From assembly GCA_040758525.1 (NCBI GenBank), contig JBFLVQ010000031.1, forward strand, positions 1 to 31,516: 31,516 bases of DNA, given 5' to 3'. Positions 24,593 to 31,516 of this stretch are shown piece after piece. The notes under the pieces were generated by a model that saw nothing but the letters and a program-made list of their open reading frames with translations, was not told where the DNA came from and did not search any database. The stretch comes from JBFLVQ01 sp040758525 (GTDB taxonomy: Bacteria > Acidobacteriota > Blastocatellia > Chloracidobacteriales > JADJPF01). Both the position numbers and the translations under genes were made by a program. Every line of letters starts with the position of its first letter. The stretch's first letter is position 1.

Positions 24593-26323
24593 TTAAGCAG
24601 TGTTGATTTTAAGTAAGGCAAGACGGCGATAAAGAGTGGCTCTACCTATACCAAGTAGGCGAGCAGCAACGGTGCGGCTGCCCTTGGCCTGTTCTAAGGC
24701 GGCCATTATTTGCGATTTCTCATCTACTTTGCTGTCGTTAAAGATCGGTTTCTGGTAGGCCGAATCGATGATTTCTGGGGGCAGGTCTTCTGGAGCTATC
24801 ACAGAGCCTTTGCAACGTATTACAGAAAATTCTATTGCACTCTTCAACTCACGTACATTACCAGGCCAGTGATATTCCATTAGTATACGCATTGCTTCTA
24901 TGCTCACCTCTGGCACCAGTTTGCCTGTGATAGCACGACATTGACCGAGAAATGATCCTACCAATAGTGGAATATCTTCTCGGCGATCACACAAAGGCGG
25001 GATCTGAATTCTGATTACTCTAATACGGTAGAGGAGATCAGCGCGGAAATTTCCTTTTGTGACCTCTTCACTCAAGTTACGATGAGTAGCGGCAAGCACA
25101 CGTACATCGATCTTACGTGAGCGAGTTTCACCTAGACGGGTGATCTCTTTCTCTTGCAGCACACGCAGCAGACTAGTCTGTACATTCATAGGGATGTCGC
25201 CAATCTCATCTAAGAAGAGGGTGCCTCCATTGGCAGCTTCGAAGAAGCCTGCATGATCTTCAATGGCGCCCGTAAAAGCGCCACGTCGATGTCCAAAGAG
25301 TTGGCTGCCCAACAGCGAATCGGTAAGACCAGCACAATTCACAGCAATGAAGGGTTTATCTTGACGATGACTAGCATAATGTATTGCACGCGCGACTAAC
25401 TCTTTCCCGGTGCCGGTTTCGCCTTCGATCAATACAGTAGAATCGACCTTTGAGATATCTTGAATAAGCTGGTAGATTGCCGACATAGGTTCGCTCTTAC
25501 CAACTAGGTTCTGAAAATGGGCTTTAGCATGTAACTGACGGCGCAGGTCGTAGACTTCTGACATATCATAGAAGAAGAATATTTTTCTTTGTGGATCGCG
25601 TGGATCATCCTGTACTTCGACCTCTACCCAATAGTGTAGTTTGCCGGGTACTTCTACCCGCAGAGGCACTTTGGTACGCTGTTCAAGCGGACGTGTGAAC
25701 ATTGCTTGTAATTTGGTCTTGTCCTGTTCTTGTAGAGCGCAGATCTTCTCCCAAGGTTTTCCTAGTACCTCTGGTTGACGTTTACCAAACAGACGTTGAG
25801 CTGCCTGACTGAAGAATGTGATACAGCCATGCTGATCGGTAATAGCTGTTCCTATGCGTAGTTGATTAAGGATCGAAAGCAAGTCATCACGGCTCTTCTC
25901 AAGCTGTCGCAGCATTCCACTCAACCTAGCCTCTGCCTGCTTACGTACAGTAAGATTCTGTACCTGTTGTTCGGCAATGGCTAGTCTAATCTTAAGCAGT
26001 CCTATACTCACCGGTTTGGCGAGATAGTCATCGGCGCCGGCTTTAAGTACCTGTTGTAGATCCTCGGCTTTATTACAGGCAGTGATTGCCAGAATGACAC
26101 TATGATCGCCACAAGGCAATGTACGTATCTGACGGCACAACTGCAGTCCGTTCATGCCTGGCAACATCCAGTCCAATAGCACAAGTTGGTAAGCATCGCG
26201 TTGATAGGCTTCCCAAGCGGTTTCTGCATCTCCACAGATTGTGACTTCGTGTCCGCGTATTTGCAGGATCTTGTCGAGCAGCCGTTGCATTACTGGGTCG
26301 TCTTCCACGATAAGCGTCTTCAT
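24593..26323 (-). CDS. Sigma-54-dependent response regulator (REC-PAS-AAA+-Fis HTH)
   Basis: NtrC-family enhancer-binding protein of about 576 residues. A receiver (1-120; Asp8-Asp9, phospho-acceptor Asp51, Thr81, Lys103) is followed by a PAS domain (about 145-255). The AAA+ domain (about 270-500) has Walker A GETGTGKE (301-308), the sigma-54-contact loop GAFTGA (348-353) and Walker B GTLFLDEIGD (367-376). The C-terminal Fis-type HTH (about 535-572) contains SRTVAARLLGIGRATLYRRLALL. The frame extends to a TTG four codons upstream, but the ATG at 26323 directly starts MKTLIVEDD with GGGA upstream. The intact GAFTGA loop means it should activate sigma-54 polymerase. An internal PAS between receiver and AAA+ is less common and may add a second input. 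It is flanked by the CheY-like and HPt genes. Confidence 0.95.
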   Translation of the reverse strand: MKTLIVEDDPVMQRLLDKILQIRGHEVTICGDAETAWEAYQRDAYQLVLLDWMLPGMNGLQLCRQIRTLPCGDHSVILAITACNKAEDLQQVLKAGADDYLAKPVSIGLLKIRLAIAEQQVQNLTVRKQAEARLSGMLRQLEKSRDDLLSILNQLRIGTAITDQHGCITFFSQAAQRLFGKRQPEVLGKPWEKICALQEQDKTKLQAMFTRPLEQRTKVPLRVEVPGKLHYWVEVEVQDDPRDPQRKIFFFYDMSEVYDLRRQLHAKAHFQNLVGKSEPMSAIYQLIQDISKVDSTVLIEGETGTGKELVARAIHYASHRQDKPFIAVNCAGLTDSLLGSQLFGHRRGAFTGAIEDHAGFFEAANGGTLFLDEIGDIPMNVQTSLLRVLQEKEITRLGETRSRKIDVRVLAATHRNLSEEVTKGNFRADLLYRIRVIRIQIPPLCDRREDIPLLVGSFLGQCRAITGKLVPEVSIEAMRILMEYHWPGNVRELKSAIEFSVIRCKGSVIAPEDLPPEIIDSAYQKPIFNDSKVDEKSQIMAALEQAKGSRTVAARLLGIGRATLYRRLALLKINTA

Positions 26324-26428
26324 TATGAATCCCAAATGGTTGATAATCGCGAGTATTCGCTGACTGTTTGCTCTTCTACAGATCTGTTAAATAGAGCAGA
26401 GATGATAAACAATCAAACGCAATCATGT

Positions 26429-26445
26429 GGCAATTACCGTTCCAC
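26429..26445 (-). promoter_or_regulatory. Sigma-54-type promoter of the activator gene
   Basis: On the minus strand the element reads GTGGAACGGTAATTGCC. GG and GC are separated by exactly 10 bases (complements of 26442-26443 and 26430-26431), and TTGC is exact. The first block TGGAAC differs from TGGCAC at one base. The start would lie near 26418, about 95 bases before the ATG. The gene-free stretch 26336-26826 around it also holds the divergent HPt promoter; otherwise I see AT-rich DNA and one TGAGAC half-site near 26603. Confidence 0.5.
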
Positions 26446-26710
26446 CCTTCCTTGCATAATGATAGGCGCCCCATTCATGCTTAGTAACTATAGCAATTCA
26501 AGCATATTTATTACTAAATGCATTAACACACATTGCTAATAGTGTAAAAGAACAACACGCCCATCTTCGTGGCTGCCCCAATATACCGCAATTTTATCAC
26601 ATGCTGAGACAAGGTACCCCATTCTTTAATCATTAATTTAGCTGCTTTTTAAATCACTATACTGCTGTGTTAATAAAGAATAAGGCAGTCTGGTGTGGGT
26701 TGCTAATGAT

Positions 26711-26726
26711 TGGCATTATTATTGCT
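26711..26726 (+). promoter_or_regulatory. Sigma-54-type promoter of the HPt gene
   Basis: TGGCATTATTATTGCT matches TGGCAC-N5-TTGCW at all but one position. The invariant GG (26712-26713) and GC (26724-26725) are exactly 10 bases apart. Predicted start is near 26737, giving a leader of about 90 bases before the HPt ATG. This is the best -24/-12 match in the window. Confidence 0.65.
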
Positions 26727-26826
26727 CTAAAGAAAATATAAAGCTGCTGCGAATGGCAAGCAAGTTTAATTCAGTTAATCTGTGTTGTCATACGTGTAGC
26801 TGCAATTAACCTACAAGGGGTGAAGT

Positions 26827-27198
26827 ATGGAACTAGCTCACCATTGCCTAGAAGATAAAGATATCAACCCAGAGCTTTCCAAAGTAGTTGCCAATGAAGA
26901 GATGATTGCTTACGTAGATGCAGATATTAGTGAGCTGATCCCATCATTTCTTGAGACTAGACATCAGGATATTCAAACCTTACTGAGCGCACTCGATCAA
27001 AATGATTATGGTACAGTACGCTTTCTAGGTCACCTGATGAAAGGTGATGGGGGAAGTTTTGGTTTTCCACCAATATCAGAGATAGGATGTTTGTTAGAGG
27101 AGGCTGCTAATAACAAGAATCGTGAAGAGATTCGTATTTTAGTGCAGACCTTGAACATTTATATTGCTCAGGTACAAGTAGTATATGTGCAAAGCTAA
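26827..27198 (+). CDS. Free histidine phosphotransfer (HPt) domain protein
   Basis: Protein of 123 residues consisting of one HPt four-helix domain. The phosphorylatable histidine is His69 in RFLGHLMKGDGGSFGF, matching the HPt signature H-x-L/M-K-G-x3-x-G. The helices before it (IPSFLETRHQDIQTLLSAL) and after it (ISEIGCLLEEAANNKNREEIRILVQTLNIYIAQV, residues about 85-118) fit the fold. AAGGGG lies about 8 bases before the ATG. It is divergent from the sigma-54 activator and convergent with the hybrid kinase, from which it is now separated by an insertion element. It probably shuttles phosphate from the kinase's C-terminal receiver to the activator or CheY-like receiver in the cytoplasm. Confidence 0.85.
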   Translation: MELAHHCLEDKDINPELSKVVANEEMIAYVDADISELIPSFLETRHQDIQTLLSALDQNDYGTVRFLGHLMKGDGGSFGFPPISEIGCLLEEAANNKNREEIRILVQTLNIYIAQVQVVYVQS

Positions 27199-27216
27199 TG
27201 CAGTTATGGAAGTAAG

Positions 27217-27312
27217 AGAGTAATTTTGCTACCGTGTTGATAGAGACTCAAGCAGAGACAACGATTCATGATAATCTTGCTAGAGTGCGGTAACAAAATT
27301 ACTCTTTTATTT
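27217..27312 (+). terminator. Long-stem terminator after the HPt gene
   Basis: AGAGTAATTTTG (27217-27228) pairs with CAAAATTACTCT (27294-27305), and after one C/A mismatch TACCG (27230-27234) pairs with CGGTA (27288-27292). ACTC-x-AGCA and TGCT-x-GAGT inside the 53-base loop can extend the stem. A T-rich run (27305-27316) follows. It begins 18 bases after the HPt stop. The long loop is unusual for an intrinsic terminator. Confidence 0.65.
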
Positions 27313-27334
27313 TTTATCAACTCGACAAAGAAGA

Positions 27335-27404
27335 CCTCGGCCAAAATGTTTTACTTTGGCTGAGGATGAATTTGTCATCGCGTCACAAGGCGCGATAAAT
27401 CCTC
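27335..27404 (+). repeat. Left-end hairpins of the tnpB element
   Basis: CCTCGGCCAAA (27335-27345) pairs with TTTGGCTGAGG (27355-27365) including one G-U pair, loop of 9. ATCGCG (27377-27382) pairs with CGCGAT (27391-27396), and GAGGAT (27362-27367) with ATCCTC (27399-27404) extends it. GAGG is shared, so the two structures are mutually exclusive. Subterminal imperfect palindromes are what single-strand Y1 transposases recognise. Confidence 0.5.
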
Positions 27405-27458
27405 ATAAACAGAGGTGGTTTTGTTGAACCATTGAACCATCAATGGTATAGTTACGGT

Positions 27459-28179
27459 ATGCGCAGAGCCTACAAATACCGTATCTATCCAACTAAGAAA
27501 CAAGCACGCGCGCTTGAACACAACCTTGACCTGTGCCGTGAATTGTACAACTCTGCTCTACGAGAACGCAATGAAGCCTACAAACTTGCTGGCAAGTCGA
27601 TCAGCTATAAATCTCAAGCCAACCAACTGAAAGAGATAAAACAGATTCGCAGTGATCTTAATGGCATCCATTCTCAGGTTCTGCAAGACTGTTTGCGCCG
27701 TCTCGATAAGGCCTTCGAGGCTTTTTTTGATCGTTGCAAAAAGGGCGAAAACCCTGGTCATCCTCGTTATAAGAGTAAGCATAGATACCAAAGCATCACT
27801 TATCCTCAATCTGGTTATGAGAAAAATAGTCAACCGATATGGAATAATATTTCTTGAAGCCCTTGTCATCATCAATATGATGAAAAATAGTAAGCTTGCT
27901 AAGTCTATTGCCGATGCCGCTTGGAGGCAGTTCTTGCACTGCATATTCTACAAAGCTGAGAACGCTGGTAGATTCGCAGTAGATATCCCTCCACATCATA
28001 CCTCTCAAGATTGTTGCATCTGTAATCATAGACAAAATATATCACTGAGCGACCGGATCTATTGTTGCTCCAATCCCAAATGTCTTATGAAACTCGATAG
28101 GGACTGGAACGCAGCTCTAAACATCCTCAGATTGGGATTACAATCTGTTGGCGTTGAAACCATAGAAGCCCAGGCTTAA
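27459..28179 (+). pseudogene. tnpB: tnpB pseudogene with internal deletion and frameshift
   Basis: TnpB is the RNA-guided nuclease of IS200/IS605 elements and an ancestor of Cas12. The 5' part in one frame (MRRAYKYRIYPTKKQARALE to YQSITYPQSGYEKN) is a normal TnpB N-terminus and hits a stop at 27857. The 3' part, in another frame from about 27850, resumes with LEALVIINMMKNSKLAKSIADAAW (the RuvC-II region, Glu retained), a zinc-ribbon region (CCICNHRQN, CCSNPKC) and LDRDWNAALNILRLGL (RuvC-III Asp), ending ETIEAQA. Against family consensus about 120-150 residues between the two parts, including the RuvC-I Asp, are missing. The protein cannot be an active nuclease. Confidence 0.85.
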
Positions 28180-28206
28180 GTTTTTTCTAGGCCGGGGAGT
28201 AGTCAC
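28169..28206 (+). ncRNA. 3' hairpin of the element, likely omega-RNA scaffold end
   Basis: CCCAGGC (28169-28175) pairs with GCCGGGG (28191-28197) with one A/G mismatch, enclosing the tnpB stop codon; GAGTAGTCAC follows to 28206. In tnpB elements the guide (omega) RNA scaffold ends at the right end and the flanking host sequence becomes the guide, here starting in the kinase gene's 3' end. RNA production is inferred, not seen. Confidence 0.4.
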
Positions 28207-30851
28207 TCAAGTATGTCATGGAGAATCGCCAGTAGCCGTTGTGCTGAATAAGGTTTAGTTAGAAATGCTTTCCCACCAGCTTTGACGGCTTCACTCTCTT
28301 TATGTTTGGTTACCATTCCGGTGCTTACAATAATTGGTGCAGTGCAATTAAGCTTCTTCAGCTCTTTTATTGTTGCTAGACCATCTAAGTTTGGCATCAT
28401 CATATCTAGCAGCACTGCTTTTATACGATCTTGGTTGGCAGAGTAGAGTGTCAATGCTTCCAGACCATCTTTGGCTGTTATCACTTGGTAGCCTACTGAT
28501 TCCATAACACTCTTGGTAACATCTCGTATTGTCTCCTCATCATCTACTACTAGAATTAATTGGCCTTGTCCAGCAGGTAGATTGAGCTGTTGTGGAGTAG
28601 TTTCTTTAGTCTGTTGTGCAACGAGGGCAGGTAAATAGACATTGAATGTAGTGCCTTGACCGAGCTGGCTGCTGACATCGATAAATCCACCATGACTTTT
28701 TGCGATTGTTAATACTGTTGATAGTCCCAGTCCTGTGCCTTTGCCTATCTCTTTGGTAGTGAAGAAAGGTTCAAAGATCTTATTCAAATTTTCTACTGGT
28801 ATGCCTGTACCAGTATCCTCGACCTTTACTAGTAGGTAATGGCCAGGCTTTGCCTCTAAGTAGGCTCTTGCTTCCTCTTCGCTAAGAAGAATATTGTCGG
28901 CAGAAATGGCCAGTCTGCCTCCTGTTGGCATAGCTTGACTAGCATTTACAGAGAGATTCATTAGCAGTTGATATAGCTGTGTCGCATTCCCAGATACCAG
29001 CCATAAATCTTTTGCTATTGAGACTTCGATCTTGATCGACTTTGGCACTGTCTGATTAAGTATCTTCTCAAGGTCAGCAATAATATGTTGAAGTTGTAAT
29101 ACTACTCGCTCACCTTCGATGCCACGTTCGAATGAGAGTACTTGTTTAACTATATCTGCACCACGTTGAGCATTCACTCTCAACATATCTAGGATCTGCC
29201 GGCTCTGTGAGTCAGCAACACTTTTGGAGAGTAGTTGAATCGCCATTAGGATGGGCGATAATACATTGTTGAGATCATGGGCGATGCCACTTGCTAGTAC
29301 ACCTATACTCTCCAGTCGTTGTGCGCGCAGGAATTGTGTCGCCAGTCGCTTCTTTTCCGTAATATCGGTATTGACACAGAGTATTGAACGAGCCGTACCA
29401 CTATTGTCATACATCAATGTCCAACGGCTATGTACAACGATCTCTTTACGCTCTTTGGTTACTTGAGTACACTCTTCTTCCCAGCGTCCTTGCTTTAGCA
29501 CGGCTTGATAAGCAGTATTTAATTGAGCAGGATTCTTGTAGAGGAGTGTAGAAGCTTTTTCGCCAGTTGCTTCCGCTTTCTTCCAGCCATAGAGTTGTTC
29601 AGCGCCTCTATTCCAAAACAGAATAGTATTATCGAAACCACATACAATGATCGCATCCTGCACTTCATCAATCAATTCAGCCTGTTCTCTGATCCTCGAT
29701 TCTGCGCGCTTACGTTCACTAATATCACGAACAAGCGCGAGTTTTAGTTGTTGATTATCGAACTGAAAAAGACGTACACGAATTTCGACAGGAAATGTTG
29801 AGCCATCCTTACGACGATGCACACCTTCTAGTGTGACCAGTTCCTCACGTTTAAGCTTATTGCGTAGCTCGACATTCTCCGGTGTATGGAATGCGATATC
29901 GATATCAGTAATAGACATAGACAACAGCTCTTCACGAGAGTAGCCTAGGCCATCACAAGCACATTGGTTTACATCAACGATCCGTCTGCTTGCATCAATT
30001 ATAAAAATAGCGTCTGCCGCCTGTTCAACTAGACAGCGGAAGCGTGCTTCACTTCTCTTAAGCTCATTTTCTGCACGGTTACGCTCAGTAATATCATTAG
30101 CTAGTACTAACTTGGCTTGCCTGCCAGCAAAATCGATTGCATGCCAAATCACTTCTGTATCAATGATCGAACCATCTTTCTTGCGATGTCGCCATACACT
30201 GGAGCGACCAAAATCCCTATTGTTATGTGAAATATGATCCAGCAGAGTAGGGATATCCTCAGCCGGACGAATATCTTTGAGTGTCATAGCGAGAAACTCT
30301 TCGCGACTATATCCATACTGATGGATGGCGGCATTATTAGCAGCAAGAAAAGCAAGTGTTGTTTGATCAAAAACCCACATAGGCTGTGGGTTGTGCTCGA
30401 AAAGGTAGCGGTAGCGTTCTTCTGTATCCTGTGGGGTTAATGTCTCTACCTCACGAAAAACGGCAATAACACTGTGCAGATGGTCACCATCATCATAGAA
30501 AGGTACTGCCGATAGATAAATATGGAAAGCAGCACCATTCTTTTTGATCAGCTTGATCTTCTGTTCAGTGATGTGTCGATGCGGAGTCGTTTCACTATTG
30601 ATCCCCTCCTCATTGCCAATAGATTCTGGAAAAGAGAAGAGATCTTGTTGTCTTAGTGCAGGATCGATCGGTAACTGACAACCGATCAACTCTTTTTCAT
30701 CATAGCCGAACATTGTTGCTGCAATCATATTTACAGTCACGACTTCTCCTTCCGGATTGAGTATTACCACAGCTATAGGCAAGGAATGGATTAATGTCGC
30801 GAGAGAATGATCTAATATTCTCATCTGTAATAGATCGAGTCGAAAAAACAA
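28203..30851 (-). CDS. Hybrid sensor histidine kinase (PAS x4-HisKA-HATPase-REC)
   Basis: Cytoplasmic hybrid kinase of about 882 residues with no transmembrane segment. Four PAS domains (about 10-130, 145-260, 265-385, 395-505) precede HisKA with phospho-His525 in GIAHDLNN. The HATPase domain has its N box at LLMNLSVNASQAM, G1 at EDTGTGIP and G2 at GKGTGLGLS. A C-terminal receiver (about 765-880) carries Asp816 in LLDMMMPN and KP at 866-867. The open frame begins at a TTG at 30896, but that codon overlaps a -24/-12 element. The TTG at 30851 has AGGAAGG 9 bases upstream and is preferred; an ATG at 30824 is a further option. The final Glu codon and stop are partly supplied by the inserted tnpB element. 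It likely starts the local phosphorelay through the free HPt protein. Confidence 0.92.
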   Translation of the reverse strand: MFFRLDLLQMRILDHSLATLIHSLPIAVVILNPEGEVVTVNMIAATMFGYDEKELIGCQLPIDPALRQQDLFSFPESIGNEEGINSETTPHRHITEQKIKLIKKNGAAFHIYLSAVPFYDDGDHLHSVIAVFREVETLTPQDTEERYRYLFEHNPQPMWVFDQTTLAFLAANNAAIHQYGYSREEFLAMTLKDIRPAEDIPTLLDHISHNNRDFGRSSVWRHRKKDGSIIDTEVIWHAIDFAGRQAKLVLANDITERNRAENELKRSEARFRCLVEQAADAIFIIDASRRIVDVNQCACDGLGYSREELLSMSITDIDIAFHTPENVELRNKLKREELVTLEGVHRRKDGSTFPVEIRVRLFQFDNQQLKLALVRDISERKRAESRIREQAELIDEVQDAIIVCGFDNTILFWNRGAEQLYGWKKAEATGEKASTLLYKNPAQLNTAYQAVLKQGRWEEECTQVTKERKEIVVHSRWTLMYDNSGTARSILCVNTDITEKKRLATQFLRAQRLESIGVLASGIAHDLNNVLSPILMAIQLLSKSVADSQSRQILDMLRVNAQRGADIVKQVLSFERGIEGERVVLQLQHIIADLEKILNQTVPKSIKIEVSIAKDLWLVSGNATQLYQLLMNLSVNASQAMPTGGRLAISADNILLSEEEARAYLEAKPGHYLLVKVEDTGTGIPVENLNKIFEPFFTTKEIGKGTGLGLSTVLTIAKSHGGFIDVSSQLGQGTTFNVYLPALVAQQTKETTPQQLNLPAGQGQLILVVDDEETIRDVTKSVMESVGYQVITAKDGLEALTLYSANQDRIKAVLLDMMMPNLDGLATIKELKKLNCTAPIIVSTGMVTKHKESEAVKAGGKAFLTKPYSAQRLLAILHDILE

Positions 30852-30891
30852 GTTCGGCACCCTTCCTGGTTGCTTTTTCCTAACAGCTTTT

Positions 30892-30907
30892 GGCAAATTT
30901 GGTGCCG
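30892..30907 (-). promoter_or_regulatory. Sigma-54-type promoter of the hybrid kinase gene
   Basis: On the minus strand the element reads CGGCACCAAATTTGCC. GG and GC (complements of 30905-30906 and 30893-30894) are exactly 10 bases apart. GGCAC and TTGC are exact; only the first and last positions of the extended consensus differ. Predicted start is near 30881, leaving a leader of about 30 bases with the AGGAAGG site before the TTG at 30851. In 30908-31171 I see nothing else definite. Confidence 0.55.
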
Positions 30908-31171
30908 TTCTCTAATGGCCTTTATGGCGTCCAGATAATTTGCTGAAATCATAGAAAATGAAATAGATAGCAGACAACACAAAAGTCCTGATACGTCTAA
31001 AACTCAGACTCTTGATCCGTAATCTGGACATTATTGATATATCGGTAAAGTAGTTATGGACAGCTTCATGGATTTCTCACTATATTATTATTTAGTGATG
31101 CCGTAAAAATGATTTTGCCGAGATAACGCTCTTAACAGTTCTTTTACTGGACTTAAACAGGAGTAGGCTTT

Positions 31172-31501
31172 ATGCGTTTACTATTAGGTCTGATGATAAT
31201 ACTACTTTTAAGCAATCTTTCTACCGGACTGGCTCAGGATAGACTACCGCCAACAAAAGAACCGGCCAAGAATGTCGCGCAACCGCAGGATGATAAAGGT
31301 CCCATCAAAGTCAGATCCGAATTGGTTGTGATCGATGTTGCCGCACTAGATAAGAATAATAGATTTGTTAAAGAGCTTGATCGTAGTAGATGTGAACCTC
31401 ACCGGCCTAAAGGCCGGATGCTTCCTGGGTTCGAGATTCTGTCTCACGACAGTATCCTACAGAAGTACTACCAGGTTCGCGCTTCCTTCCTAGCGAAGTA
31501 G
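31172..31501 (+). pseudogene. Truncated secreted protein, VWFA-related acidobacterial family start
   Basis: The open frame of 109 residues starts at an ATG with an AGGAG site. A signal peptide (MRLLLGLMIILLLSNLSTGLAQ) is followed by a Pro/Lys/Gln-rich linker and IKVRSELVVIDVAALDKNNRFVKELDRSR, given here as residues about 45-73, which matches the opening of VWFA-related acidobacterial proteins (usually IKV-x-x-ELVV-x-DV...DK...V-x-x-L followed by a D-F-x-V-x-E-D-G segment). After DRSR, at 31391/31392, the sequence becomes the end of a tnpB element, and the last 36 residues are read-through of that element. The VWA domain itself is absent from the window. The gene is probably inactivated. Confidence 0.75.
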
Positions 31502-31516
31502 GTATTGCGGGCTGCA
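31392..31516 (-). mobile_element. Right end of a second tnpB-type IS element, continuing past the window
   Basis: Read on the minus strand, the stretch ends with a perfect hairpin CCGGCC-TTTA-GGCCGG (31402-31417) followed by TGAGGTTCAC, ending at 31392. The first element in this window ends GGCCGGGGAGTAGTCAC, so both share GGCCGG-x-GAG and a terminal TCAC. The host gene frame is recognisable right up to 31391. Only the last 125 bases are in the window. Confidence 0.6.
31407..31516 (-). CDS. C-terminal end of a putative TnpB (partial)
   Basis: One minus-strand frame is open from the window edge to a TAG inside the element's terminal hairpin, encoding about 35 residues ending SVGYCRETESRTQEASGL. 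Variable tails ending in a Q-E-A-like motif just before the terminal hairpin are typical of TnpB, and the first element in this window also ends in EAQA at its hairpin. The conserved TnpB core would lie beyond the window, so the call rests on the tail and on the element end. Confidence 0.45.
   Translation of the reverse strand, partial: QPAIPTSLGRKREPGSTSVGYCRETESRTQEASGL

Larger units (their letters stand above)
27335..28206 (+). mobile_element. Decayed IS200/IS605-type element (tnpB only, IS1341-like)
   Basis: The element contains subterminal hairpins at the left, a broken tnpB and a characteristic 3' hairpin ending in GAGTAGTCAC at 28206. No tnpA (Y1 transposase) is present, so it resembles the non-autonomous tnpB-only type. 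The right end is set by similarity to the second element at 31392 (both GGCCGG-x-GAG...TCAC). The left end is uncertain and may lie some tens of bases before the first hairpin. It inserted between the convergent HPt and kinase genes. Confidence 0.7.

Noticed and set aside
24585..24598. TGGCACCCTTAAGC resembling a sigma-54 promoter on the + strand
   Set aside because: The GG and GC pairs are 9 bases apart instead of 10, TTGC is absent, and it points into the 3' end of the oppositely oriented activator gene.
27652..27852. Open reading frame over the first part of the 3' tnpB frame as a separate gene
   Set aside because: Before about 27850 this frame is the shadow of the tnpB N-terminal frame; only the later part has TnpB sequence.
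1..31516. CRISPR array, given the Craspase-like TPR-CHAT protein
   Set aside because: No regularly spaced direct repeats of 25-40 bases were seen, and no cas gene is present.
1..31516. tRNA or rRNA genes
   Set aside because: No cloverleaf with a terminal CCA region or T-loop GTTCRA-type core and no rRNA-like conserved stretch was recognised in the gene-free segments.

Overview
The window reads as a chromosomal segment of a moderate-GC, Gram-negative bacterium, most likely an Acidobacteriota member close to Blastocatellia. This placement is inferred from gene content: the start of a secreted gene resembling the acidobacterial VWFA-related family, an acidic ~84-residue conserved protein, a sigma/zinc-finger/TPR-CHAT triad, and type IV minor pilin genes. 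No rRNA, tRNA or CRISPR array was seen.

Layout. 35-2229 (+): an S41 C-terminal processing protease and a TrmL-type tRNA methyltransferase, separated by a two-tier hairpin. 2243-8138 (+): an ECF-like sigma factor, a cytoplasmic zinc-finger protein (possible anti-sigma factor), a TPR-CHAT caspase-like protease whose start codon overlaps the preceding stop (ATGA), and a secreted subtilisin. 8184-15806 (-): a five-gene operon of FimT/GspH-, PilV- and PilW-like pilins, an unusually large PilX-like protein (1305 aa) and a TPR/transmembrane protein. 16295-23969: mostly single genes, namely a DUF971 protein, the acidic small protein, an OXA-like class D beta-lactamase, a YtcJ-like amidohydrolase, an S9 peptidase, and a membrane protein overlapping a saccharopine-dehydrogenase-like protein. 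23988-30907: a signalling island with a CheY-like receiver, a sigma-54 activator (REC-PAS-AAA+-Fis), a free HPt protein and a PAS4-HisKA-HATPase-REC hybrid kinase. 27335-28206: a decayed IS200/IS605-type tnpB element inside that island. 31172-31516: a secreted-protein gene cut by a second, oppositely oriented tnpB-type element that leaves the window.

How the genes may work together. Two circuits stand out. (1) In the sigma factor-zinc finger-CHAT protease triad, proteolysis could release a sigma factor, which is analogous in logic to the Craspase/Csx30/RpoE branch of type III-E CRISPR but has no CRISPR here. (2) All four genes of the signalling island have a sigma-54-type -24/-12 element (GG-N10-GC with TTGC) upstream, and a GTCTC/GAGAC palindrome cluster lies about 130 bp upstream of one of them. 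This suggests a self-contained sigma-54 phosphorelay in which kinase, HPt, activator and output receiver are co-regulated. Both proposals rest on sequence reading only.
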